Below, piece by piece: positions 1 through 5,320 of a stretch of 8,455 bases of DNA (its first letter is position 1; each line of letters opens with the position of its first letter). Under the pieces are notes generated by a model, which was given only the letters and a program-made list of their open reading frames with translations, was not told the origin of the DNA and did not search any database. Both the position numbers and the translations under genes were made by a program. The DNA comes from an uncultured Collinsella sp. (GTDB lineage Bacteria; Actinomycetota; Coriobacteriia; Coriobacteriales; Coriobacteriaceae), in NCBI GenBank assembly GCA_900552735.1, contig USBA01000079.1:1-8455 (forward strand). Direction: 5' to 3'.

Positions 1-428
1 CTGCCTTCCAGACGCTCGATGCAGGGCGTGGGCGAGCAGACGAGCACGCGACACGCCGGCAGGCAGCCCAAAATCATCTCCACGATCTCGCGAATGTTGA
101 AGGCGATGTCTTTGGGCGAGCCCATGAGGGTGTTGCCCATGTCGTTGGTGCCCACCATAATCACCACGGCGCGCGGACGGTACTTGACCACGCCCTCGTC
201 GACCATCCACAAAAGCTCTTGCGAGGTGCCGCCGCCGATGCCGCAGTTGTAGGCGCCCATACCGGGATACCAGCGCCCCACGTCGCAAAACTCCGTCAGC
301 GAATCACCAAAGAACACCACGCCACCCGGCTCGGCATCCTGGTTCGCGCGCACAATTGCAAGCATGCGCTCGAGCTGGAACTCGCGCATCTGGTAATAAC
401 GCGGGTTGTACTCCATTCCCCGTCTCAC
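1..428 (-). CDS. SGNH/GDSL-type hydrolase (esterase), 3' end cut by window edge
   Basis: The visible 142 residues have the hallmarks of the SGNH/GDSL hydrolase superfamily. GDSLTE (about residues 41-46) holds the nucleophile serine, a glycine-rich GIGGGTS stretch (63-69) sits at the block II position, and GTND (93-96) is block III with the oxyanion-hole Asn. The C-terminal Asp/His block lies beyond position 1. There is no signal peptide, so the enzyme is probably cytoplasmic. I start it at GTG 428 because GGGGGAG lies 7 nt upstream; ATG at 416, four codons in, is the alternative. Family members remove acyl groups from sugars, lipids or other small esters. It lies just past the terminator of the PTS operon on the same strand, with only about 30 nt between terminator and start. 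It may be read by leakage through that terminator; a sugar deacetylase role is a guess from position. The family call is solid, the substrate unknown. Confidence 0.85.
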   Translation of the reverse strand, partial: MRRGMEYNPRYYQMREFQLERMLAIVRANQDAEPGGVVFFGDSLTEFCDVGRWYPGMGAYNCGIGGGTSQELLWMVDEGVVKYRPRAVVIMVGTNDMGNTLMGSPKDIAFNIREIVEMILGCLPACRVLVCSPTPCIERLEG

Positions 429-459
429 GATCGATCTCCCCCATACATGAATCTTGGTA

Positions 460-496
460 GAAAAATGGCGCCGGGAGGCGGAGACTCCCGGCGCCC
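460..496 (-). terminator. Intrinsic terminator of the PTS operon
   Basis: A perfect 11-bp inverted repeat, GGCGCCGGGAG at 467-477 and its complement at 485-495, encloses a 7-nt loop. In the minus-strand transcript the stem is followed at once by AUUUUUC (461-466 on the plus strand is aaaaat). It lies about 60 nt after the EIIA stop codon and reads only in the minus direction; no T-run follows the stem on the plus strand. Confidence 0.9.
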
Positions 497-553
497 GTGC
501 AAGGGACTGTGTTGTCTGTTGGGCCACACGGTCCGTCGCGGCGATAACGCCAG

Positions 554-886
554 CTAGGCCCTGAGTGCCTGCAGCTGCTTGTGAACCTCGATGAGCTCCG
601 TCGCCATGACGCGCATGGTCTCGGTGCCGGCCATCTGGTCCTCGGCATGCAGCAAAATCAACGGGGCCTCGCCGTTACGTTCGCCGTTGGCCTCCTTCTT
701 CAGAAGCCCCATGTGAACATCGTGGCCACCGTTATAGGCCTCGTCGCCCTGCTTGATAAGCTCCTCGGCGGCGTCAAAATCGCCCTCCTTGGCCTTTTGC
801 ACGGCATTGATGTACATGCTCTTGGCGGTACCGACGTAGCTGATGATCTCAAAGCAGGTCATCTGCAGTTCGTTCATATCCTCCAT
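554..886 (-). CDS. PTS lactose/cellobiose-family EIIA subunit
   Basis: This small helical PTS protein accepts phosphate from HPr and passes it to the EIIB cysteine. From ATG 886 it has 110 residues, normal for the lactose/cellobiose EIIA family, which works as a trimer. The signature LLHAEDQM near residue 80 carries the phosphorylated His (residue 80) and the family's metal-binding Asp three residues later (83). A GTG directly abutting the EIIB stop (895) would add three residues. I prefer ATG 886 because AGGTG lies 6 nt upstream of it; a third ATG at 877 has its GGAGG too close. The gene is the last of the operon, follows EIIB with no real gap (likely translational coupling), and is followed by the terminator. 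Family assignment is secure; substrate specificity is not readable from this subunit. Confidence 0.93.
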   Translation of the reverse strand: MEDMNELQMTCFEIISYVGTAKSMYINAVQKAKEGDFDAAEELIKQGDEAYNGGHDVHMGLLKKEANGERNGEAPLILLHAEDQMAGTETMRVMATELIEVHKQLQALRA

Positions 887-895
887 GCAGAGCAC

Positions 896-1198
896 CTAGC
901 CCATCACGCTGACGCAGTGGTCGATAATGCCAGCGGCGTTCATGCGCCCATAGTCGACCATGTTGATGACCTCGACCGGGAAACGGCCGGCGGCCTCCTT
1001 CTCAAAGTCGCCCTTGGTGTAGCCGATCTGCGGGCCAAGCAGCAACATGTCGCACTCGTCCAGGTGATCGTGGGCCTCGTTCATGGGACGAGCCTCGACC
1101 TCAATATCCAGACCACGGTTTGCAACCTCGGCCTGCATCTTCTGGACCAGCAGGCTCGTGGACATACCGGCATTGCAGCAGAGCATGATCTTCTTCAT
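896..1198 (-). CDS. PTS lactose/cellobiose-family EIIB subunit
   Basis: This 100-residue protein is a cytoplasmic EIIB of the lactose/chitobiose/cellobiose class. It carries the phospho-cysteine in the P-loop CCNAGMSTS: by comparison with E. coli ChbB the phosphorylated residue is Cys8, the second of the two cysteines. The LLGPQIGY segment after the second beta-strand is also typical. It takes phosphate from EIIA and gives it to the sugar bound in EIIC. The start is well fixed by AGGAGG, 5 nt before the ATG. It is separated from EIIC by 161 nt with two strong hairpins and no terminator T-run, so it is probably still in the same operon but may be expressed at a different level. EIIB and EIIA are separate polypeptides here. 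Confidence 0.95.
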   Translation of the reverse strand: MKKIMLCCNAGMSTSLLVQKMQAEVANRGLDIEVEARPMNEAHDHLDECDMLLLGPQIGYTKGDFEKEAAGRFPVEVINMVDYGRMNAAGIIDHCVSVMG

Positions 1199-1214
1199 GG
1201 TTTCCTCCTTATAA

Positions 1215-1229
1215 CTGCGCGGCGCGCAG
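1215..1229 (-). other. Short GC-rich hairpin just before the EIIB ribosome binding site
   Basis: CTGCGC, a 3-nt loop and GCGCAG form a perfect 6-bp stem. It ends about 6 nt upstream of the AAGGAGG that serves EIIB. It could keep the mRNA 5' of the gene protected, or influence ribosome access. This is seen in the sequence; any function is inferred. Confidence 0.45.
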
Positions 1230-1299
1230 ACGACAACTGGTTTTATTCCTTGCGGCTATTGTGCCCACCCCCCTGCATCTTTACACAAGGGAGAGAGCT

Positions 1300-1330
1300 G
1301 CGGGCACCGGCGCCGCGTACCGGCGCCCGC
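1300..1330 (-). other. Strong intercistronic hairpin between EIIC and EIIB
   Basis: An 11-bp inverted repeat (1300-1310 with 1320-1330) encloses a 9-nt loop. In the minus-strand RNA the single imperfect position is a G-U wobble, whereas in plus-strand RNA it would be an A-C mismatch, so the structure fits the operon's own transcript. No T-run follows, so it is not a standard terminator. Likely roles are 3'-end protection of the EIIC message or a processing/partial-termination point. Confidence 0.6.
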
Positions 1331-1359
1331 AAAGGTGAAAGGGACGAACGTTAGGCGTT

Positions 1360-2703
1360 CTACTCGGCGAGAGCCTCCTGCTTGGCGATTGCCTTCTCGG
1401 AAATCTTCATAAAGGGCAGGTAGACGGCCATGCCAATGACAATCTCGATAGCCTGCCACACGCCAGCGCGCCAGTCAAAGCCCGTAGCGAGCAGGGCATT
1501 GATGACGGGAGGCATGGTCCAGGGCACCTGGGCGATGCAGGGGCTGATGATGCCTGCGCAGGTAAGGCCATAGGTGATGCCGATGAACAGGTCGGGAAGG
1601 AGGACAAACGGGATCATGAGCGGCAGGTTGTACACGATGGGGTAACCGTAGATAACCGGCTCGTTGATGTTGAACAGACCAGGCAGGATAGCCATCTTGG
1701 AAACGGTCTCGGAAGCCTTGTTTTTGGAGAACAGGAGCGTGTCGAGCAGGAGCATGAGGGTGCAGCCCGAGCCGCCGATGAGGGCGAAGCTGTTAACGAT
1801 CTGCATGTTCATGTAGTGATCGGGCTGGATGGTGCCACCGGCGGCAAAGGTAGCCATGTTGTCGACGATGAGCATGGTCAGGATCGGCTCGACGGTAGCG
1901 CCAGAGATGGTGGACTGGTGAATACCGACGCAGAACAGCAGGTTAGCAAGGGTGTAGATGAGGATAACAGCCCACGGACCAGCGTTCATGATGCTCTTGA
2001 GCGGGTTGGAGATGCACGTGGAGATGATGGTGCACAGATCGGTGCCGGCGCACACGGCGAGCAGGGCTGCGGCAAGAGCGAAGACCGCGAGGTTAAGCAG
2101 CATCGGAATCATGACGTTGAAGGAGTTGGAGACCGCGGGAGGCACGCCCTCGCCCAGCTTAACCTTGAGCTTCTCGACGCCAGAAATCTTGATGAAGAGC
2201 GAGACGGAAAGCAGGGCGATGATAATAGCCGAGAACAGACCGTTGGTGCCGGTGTTGGCAGTCGAAAGGGCGCCCGTGACCTCGGCGGAGGTGATCTTGT
2301 CGGTGAGCAGTGGGCTCGTGGCGGCAAGCGTGGCGGTGATCTGCTGCGGCATCATGATGACGAAGGCAGAGATAGCGACGACCATGCAAGCAAGCGGATT
2401 ATCGAAGCGCTTGTTCTTAGCGAGGCTGTAGCCAATCAATCCGGCCAAGATAATGGCAGAGACGTTGAGGGTGCCCAGCGTAATCGCCGAACCCCACGTC
2501 TGAAGGTTGGCAAGGCCCGCCGCATCGAGCGGGAACAGAGGGAACACGACGTTGTTAATAAGAACCGCGATACCCGCAAGGATATAGAGCGGCGTGATGG
2601 TCGCGAAGGCGTCACGCAGGGAACGCAGGTGAACCTGGTTTCCCACCTTCGCAGAGACCTCGGCAAACTTGTCGAGGAAGCTCTTTCCGTTGTCACTGGC
2701 CAT
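1360..2703 (-). CDS. PTS lactose/cellobiose-family EIIC permease
   Basis: This 447-residue integral membrane protein binds the incoming sugar, moves it across the membrane and presents it to EIIB for phosphorylation. Length and sequence fit the CelB/ChbC-type EIIC family. A short polar N-terminus (about 1-30) is followed by many hydrophobic segments. Two conserved sugar-site elements are visible: GIHQ with His262, and FNINEP with Glu348 in the NEP motif, corresponding to the His and Glu that contact the sugar in the B. cereus ChbC structure. AGGAG lies 6 nt before the ATG. It sits 119 nt after the GH1 gene and upstream of EIIB. Specificity among cellobiose, chitobiose, lactose and mannobiose cannot be read from the EIIC alone; the neighbouring mannose-6-phosphate isomerase favours a mannose-containing disaccharide. 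Confidence 0.95.
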   Translation of the reverse strand: MASDNGKSFLDKFAEVSAKVGNQVHLRSLRDAFATITPLYILAGIAVLINNVVFPLFPLDAAGLANLQTWGSAITLGTLNVSAIILAGLIGYSLAKNKRFDNPLACMVVAISAFVIMMPQQITATLAATSPLLTDKITSAEVTGALSTANTGTNGLFSAIIIALLSVSLFIKISGVEKLKVKLGEGVPPAVSNSFNVMIPMLLNLAVFALAAALLAVCAGTDLCTIISTCISNPLKSIMNAGPWAVILIYTLANLLFCVGIHQSTISGATVEPILTMLIVDNMATFAAGGTIQPDHYMNMQIVNSFALIGGSGCTLMLLLDTLLFSKNKASETVSKMAILPGLFNINEPVIYGYPIVYNLPLMIPFVLLPDLFIGITYGLTCAGIISPCIAQVPWTMPPVINALLATGFDWRAGVWQAIEIVIGMAVYLPFMKISEKAIAKQEALAE

Positions 2704-2784
2704 GATTGCTCCTAACTTTCAAATCCGGCCTTTCCTATGCGCACGGTGGTCTGTCGCCCTCTGCCACCAGATGTGCCATGTGTT

Positions 2785-2800
2785 GCGCGCGGCGGCGCGC
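2785..2800 (-). other. GC-rich hairpin in the GH1-EIIC gap
   Basis: Two GCGCGC arms (2785-2790 and 2795-2800) with a 4-nt loop lie 22 nt after the GH1 stop. There is no T-run on either side. A second, weaker stem-loop (GGAC/GTCC around 2806-2817) lies between it and the GH1 stop. The rest of this 119-nt gap shows only the EIIC ribosome binding site. A role in mRNA stability or polarity control is possible. Confidence 0.45.
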
Positions 2801-2822
2801 GGTCTGGACGTTCGTCCGGTCG

Positions 2823-4223
2823 CTAATCAACCACGTGGGTCGTGGCGACCTGTTTGAGCCAGGCCGCCGACTTCTTAAGACGGCGCTTATAGCCATCCAT
2901 CAGATCGACCTCGACAAAGCCATAGCGATTCTTAAAGGCATTGGCCCAAGACCAGTTATCGATGACGGCCCAATAATGGTATCCGCGGCACTTGGCGCCC
3001 TCGTCGATGGCCTTGGCCACCCACTCCAGGTGCTGACGTACAAAGTCGACGCGGTAGTCATCCTGGATGGTTCCTTCGGCGTCACGGTTCTTGTATTCGT
3101 CCATGATGCCGATGCCGTTCTCGGAAACGAACCACTCAAGATCGGGGTAGTTCTTAGCGCAGTCCATGCCAAAGTCGTAGAGGCCCTGCGGGTAGATCTC
3201 CCAGCCGCGGCTCTCGTTCATAACGGCGTCGGGCCATACGTACTCGTCGGCAAAGTGCGGCAGGCCGTACTGGTCGACCTTGCTCGCCGGCGCCTGAACA
3301 CGCGTGGGGTGGTAGTAGTTGCAGCCTAGCCAGTCGACAACACCCTGCTTGAGGATCTCTTGGTCGCCGGCGCGGAACGGGAGCTTAACGCCGCCCTCGG
3401 CCAGGCTGTCGAGCACGTCGGCAGGAAGCTCGCCCTTGGTGATGAGGTCGAGCCACCAGCGGTTGTTGATGCCGCTGGTCATGCGCACGGCCTCGAGGTC
3501 CGCCTTGCTGGGGTTCTCCTTGGTGTAGACCGGGGTAAAGCAGTTGATCATGCCGATCTTGGCATCGGCGCGAATAGCGCCCTCGTCATAGGCGCGACGA
3601 TAGTTGGCCACGGCCAGCGCGTGCGCCAGCGAGATGTGATACTGCACGGTGCGGGCGCGGTTGAAGTCGTGGAGCTGCGGGAACCACACGCCCTCCTGAT
3701 AGCGCTGCTCGGGCTCGACGATGGGCTCGTTAAAGGTGAACCAGTACTTAATCTCCTGGCCAAACTCGTGGAAGGCGACGTCGGCGTAATGTGCGTAAGC
3801 CTCGACAACCTCACGGCTCTCCCAGCCGCCACGGTTAAAGAGGTAGGTGGGCATGTCAAAGTGGTACAAGTTGACAAACGGCTCCAAGCCGGCTTCGCGA
3901 GAGGCGCGGAACAACTCGTGATACCACGCGGCACCTTCCTCGTTGAGGTTGCCGTCGGCATCGAGCAGACGGCTCCACTGGATGGAAGTGCGATAGGTAT
4001 CCAGACCCAAGTCCTTCAAAATGCGAAGGTCTTCCTGGTACTTGGCCATAAAGTCATTGCCGGCGTAAGAGCCAACGCGGTTGTAGAACGAACCCAGATC
4101 CTGGATGGACCAGGTGTCCCACAGGTTCTCGAGCTTGCCGCCCTGGTTCCACTGACCCTCAGTCTGCGGGCCGGACATAGCAGCGCCAAAGAAGAAGTCG
4201 TTGGGCAGCTGATACTGTGCCAT
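2823..4223 (-). CDS. Glycoside hydrolase family 1, 6-phospho-beta-glycosidase (GmuD-like)
   Basis: This cytoplasmic enzyme splits the 6-phosphorylated disaccharide delivered by the PTS into a free sugar and a sugar 6-phosphate. It has 466 residues, a full-length GH1 barrel. The acid/base is Glu166 in TFNEP and the nucleophile Glu368 in SENG. Near the C-terminus DNWSWAN..NRYGF occupies the place of the phosphate-binding loop. Compared with lactococcal 6-phospho-beta-galactosidase LacG, Ser425 and Tyr434 match its Ser428 and Tyr437, Trp426 matches Trp429, but the LacG Lys435 position is Asn432, with a Lys one residue earlier. As I recall it, B. subtilis GmuD has nearly the same loop, and N-terminal words such as SGPQTEG and TSIQWSRL also resemble it. 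ATG 4223 has GAGGA 5 nt upstream; a TTG one codon earlier is not needed. First gene of the PTS operon. Substrate (phospho-mannobiose, phospho-cellobiose or both) is inferred. Confidence 0.93.
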   Translation of the reverse strand: MAQYQLPNDFFFGAAMSGPQTEGQWNQGGKLENLWDTWSIQDLGSFYNRVGSYAGNDFMAKYQEDLRILKDLGLDTYRTSIQWSRLLDADGNLNEEGAAWYHELFRASREAGLEPFVNLYHFDMPTYLFNRGGWESREVVEAYAHYADVAFHEFGQEIKYWFTFNEPIVEPEQRYQEGVWFPQLHDFNRARTVQYHISLAHALAVANYRRAYDEGAIRADAKIGMINCFTPVYTKENPSKADLEAVRMTSGINNRWWLDLITKGELPADVLDSLAEGGVKLPFRAGDQEILKQGVVDWLGCNYYHPTRVQAPASKVDQYGLPHFADEYVWPDAVMNESRGWEIYPQGLYDFGMDCAKNYPDLEWFVSENGIGIMDEYKNRDAEGTIQDDYRVDFVRQHLEWVAKAIDEGAKCRGYHYWAVIDNWSWANAFKNRYGFVEVDLMDGYKRRLKKSAAWLKQVATTHVVD

Positions 4224-4286
4224 CAAAGTCCTCGCTTTCGTGTTCTAGAGCTTCCGGTTGGAGACGGGTTTGCTTTGGCAGGTTAT

Positions 4287-4306
4287 CCGGCGCGGGCGCG
4301 CACCGG
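4287..4306 (-). other. Hairpin in the leader of the GH1-PTS transcript
   Basis: Eight-bp arms (4287-4294 and 4299-4306) with a 4-nt loop form a very stable stem, one pair being a G-U wobble in the minus-strand RNA. It lies about 65 nt before the GH1 start codon. No T-run follows, so it is not a terminator. It belongs to a series of GC-rich hairpins placed before GH1, EIIC and EIIB. Confidence 0.5.
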
Positions 4307-4326
4307 CCATACCGATATCCAACCCG

Positions 4327-4380
4327 CCAAAACAAAACCGTCCCCAAACGGTCGATCCTGTTGTGCGGAAGGATTCCGTT
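4327..4380 (-). promoter_or_regulatory. Possible transcription attenuator in the GH1-PTS leader
   Basis: In the minus-strand RNA a short stem ACCGU/ACGGU (4337-4341 with 4348-4352, 6-nt loop) is followed by UUUGUUUUGG, which resembles a weak intrinsic terminator. An alternative upstream structure, AACGG plus AUCCU pairing with AGGAU plus CCGUU (4370-4374 and 4376-4380 with 4355-4359 and 4347-4351), uses the same bases as the terminator's 5' arm. The two are therefore mutually exclusive, as in classical attenuators. The predicted start of transcription lies only a few nt upstream of the first structure. No BglG/LicT-type antiterminator site is seen and the terminator stem is only 5 bp, so this is tentative. 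Confidence 0.35.
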
Positions 4381-4390
4381 CGTTGCTTAA

Positions 4391-4418
4391 ACTATAGCGC
4401 TCTAATTTTAAAAGTAAA
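4391..4418 (-). promoter_or_regulatory. Promoter of the GH1-EIIC-EIIB-EIIA operon
   Basis: On the minus strand, TTTACT (-35, at 4413-4418) and TATAGT (-10, at 4391-4396) are separated by 16 nt and match sigma70-type consensus at 4 and 5 of 6 positions. An A-rich run just upstream of the -35 (plus-strand pyrimidine tract at about 4420-4442) looks like an UP element. Transcription would begin near 4384, giving a leader of about 160 nt before the GH1 start at 4223. One AAAAGTAA octamer overlaps the -35, which suits repression. Confidence 0.7.
4410..4417 (+). promoter_or_regulatory. AAAAGTAA octamer, copy 1 (candidate operator part)
   Basis: This is one of three copies of the octamer in the divergent control region. 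It overlaps the -35 hexamer of the PTS operon promoter and the palindrome TTTTAAAA (4406-4413). It could be part of a binding site for the adjacent GntR-family regulator; this is inferred from position and repetition only. Confidence 0.4.
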
Positions 4419-4455
4419 GCGTCTTTTTCTTTTTTCTTTCTCGAACTTCTTAGAT

Positions 4456-4463
4456 AAAAGTAA
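4456..4463 (+). promoter_or_regulatory. AAAAGTAA octamer, copy 2 (candidate operator part)
   Basis: This is the second copy, in the same orientation as the first and 46 bp away from it, within ATAAAAGTAATAT. It lies upstream of, and touching, the -35 region of the suggested regulator promoter. Confidence 0.4.
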
Positions 4464-4490
4464 TATGGATGCCCTGTTGAGGGTTATACT
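4461..4490 (+). promoter_or_regulatory. Probable promoter of the GntR regulator and manA
   Basis: TATACT at 4485-4490 is a good -10 hexamer, 37 nt before the regulator's ATG. The -35 region about 17-18 nt upstream (TAATAT or AATATG around 4461-4467) is poor, so the promoter may be weak or may start elsewhere. Copies 2 and 3 of the octamer frame it, which suggests autoregulation. Confidence 0.4.
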
Positions 4491-4497
4491 TACTTTT
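4490..4497 (-). promoter_or_regulatory. AAAAGTAA octamer, copy 3, inverted (candidate operator part)
   Basis: This third copy is on the minus strand and overlaps the last base of the -10 and the expected start point of the regulator promoter. It sits inside ATAC-N9-GTAT, a small dyad (4486-4502) resembling the interrupted palindromes bound by GntR-family dimers. Binding here would block the regulator's own transcription. Confidence 0.4.
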
Positions 4498-4527
4498 TGT
4501 ATTCATATATGTCGGAAAGGAGGTTCC

Positions 4528-5247
4528 ATGATTCCCAAATACGAGGCGATAGCTGCAGATATTCGTCGAAGTATCGAGGATGGCGCTCTTAAACCGGGCG
4601 ACAAGCTTCCCACCGTCGTTGAGTTCTGTGAGCTCTATAGCGTTTCCAAAATCACCGTCAAACGAGCTATCGAGCAAATCACCGAGGAAGGTCTTATTAC
4701 CAGCCGGCGCGGATCGGGCACCTACGTTAAGGACACGGCGGGACTTCCCGGCCAGGCGTTTTTCCAGGGCAAAAACGACCGTGCCCAGGGCTTTTCGTAT
4801 GAGCACCGCGGGGAAAAGGTGACCTCGGTGGTCTACGATTTCTCGATTGTTAATCCACCAGCGGACATCGCAGCCCAGCTGGGAATTGCCGAGGATGACT
4901 TTGCCTATCACGTCGTGCGCGTGCGTCAGGCCGATGGGAAGCCCATCGTTATCGAGTACACCTACATGCCCCTCGAGCTGATTCCGGGGCTGAAAAAGAA
5001 GGACCTGTACGGATCGGTCTACCATTTCATCCGCGAGCAATGCGGGCTGAAAATTTCGAGCTTCCACCGTACCATTCGCGCCGTGGCAGCAACCGAGGAA
5101 GAAGCCGAGCGCCTGGACACCAAGCCTGGCTCTCCCCTGCTCGAGCTCACCCAGATTGGCTATTTGGACAGCGGCGCCGCCTTTGAGTATTCGGTCTCGC
5201 GCAACGTTGGCGACCGCTTTGAGTTGCACAACGTAACGTTGGCATAG
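4528..5247 (+). CDS. GntR family (HutC subfamily) transcriptional regulator
   Basis: This 239-residue DNA-binding protein has two domains. The N-terminal winged helix (about 1-70) shows the GntR pattern: a basic start, PGDKLPTVVEFC, SKITVKRAIEQ as recognition helix, and RRGSGTYV in the wing. A UTRA effector-binding domain follows (about 90-235) and places it in the HutC subgroup, whose members typically sense phosphorylated sugars or amino-acid-type ligands. The start is set by AAAGGAGG 4 nt before ATG 4528; the frame is open further upstream, but that stretch is the promoter region. It is divergent from the GH1-PTS operon and upstream of manA, so it probably represses both units until a phosphorylated disaccharide or its product binds. 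The B. subtilis gmu operon is controlled by a GntR-type protein too (GmuR); orthology is inferred, not shown. Confidence 0.93.
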   Translation: MIPKYEAIAADIRRSIEDGALKPGDKLPTVVEFCELYSVSKITVKRAIEQITEEGLITSRRGSGTYVKDTAGLPGQAFFQGKNDRAQGFSYEHRGEKVTSVVYDFSIVNPPADIAAQLGIAEDDFAYHVVRVRQADGKPIVIEYTYMPLELIPGLKKKDLYGSVYHFIREQCGLKISSFHRTIRAVAATEEEAERLDTKPGSPLLELTQIGYLDSGAAFEYSVSRNVGDRFELHNVTLA

Positions 5248-5261
5248 GTTTTTGCAGTCAT

Positions 5262-5299
5262 GCGGGCGCTCGTTTTGAACAGTTTTACGCAGCGCCCGC
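5262..5299 (+). other. Inverted repeat between the regulator gene and manA
   Basis: A perfect 9-bp inverted repeat, GCGGGCGCT at 5262-5270 and its complement at 5291-5299, surrounds a 20-nt AT-richer loop. It fills most of the gap between the two plus-strand genes. Neither strand has a T-run after the stem, so it is not an intrinsic terminator. It may lower or stabilise manA-proximal mRNA, or be a protein binding site. Confidence 0.5.
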
Positions 5300-5320
5300 G
5301 CAACACAATGAGGTATGAAT

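Noticed and set aside
304..648. 114-residue minus-strand open frame spanning the terminator region
   Set aside because: It overlaps the ends of both EIIA and the SGNH gene in another frame, crosses the intrinsic terminator and has Arg/Ser/Pro-rich shadow composition.
1816..2715. 299-residue open frame opposite the EIIC gene
   Set aside because: Highly charged Arg/Gly/Asp-rich composition typical of reading antisense to a membrane protein; the EIIC frame is unmistakable.
4327..4384. BglG/LicT ribonucleic antiterminator site in the PTS leader
   Set aside because: The conserved GGATTGTTACTG-type core is absent and no BglG-family gene is present; the local regulator is a GntR-type DNA-binding protein.
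3360..4397. 345-residue open frame on the plus strand opposite the GH1 gene
   Set aside because: It is a shadow of the GC-rich GH1 gene: low-complexity Ala/Val/Gly/Leu composition, no ribosome binding site, runs into the promoter region, while the minus-strand frame has a full GH1 sequence.
4258..4527. Upstream in-frame extension of the GntR regulator
   Set aside because: The extension crosses the divergent promoters and has no homology-like content; AAAGGAGG before ATG 4528 and the family's normal start decide the shorter form.
4450..5229. 259-residue open frame opposite the GntR regulator
   Set aside because: No recognisable domain and no ribosome binding site; the plus-strand frame is a full GntR-UTRA protein.
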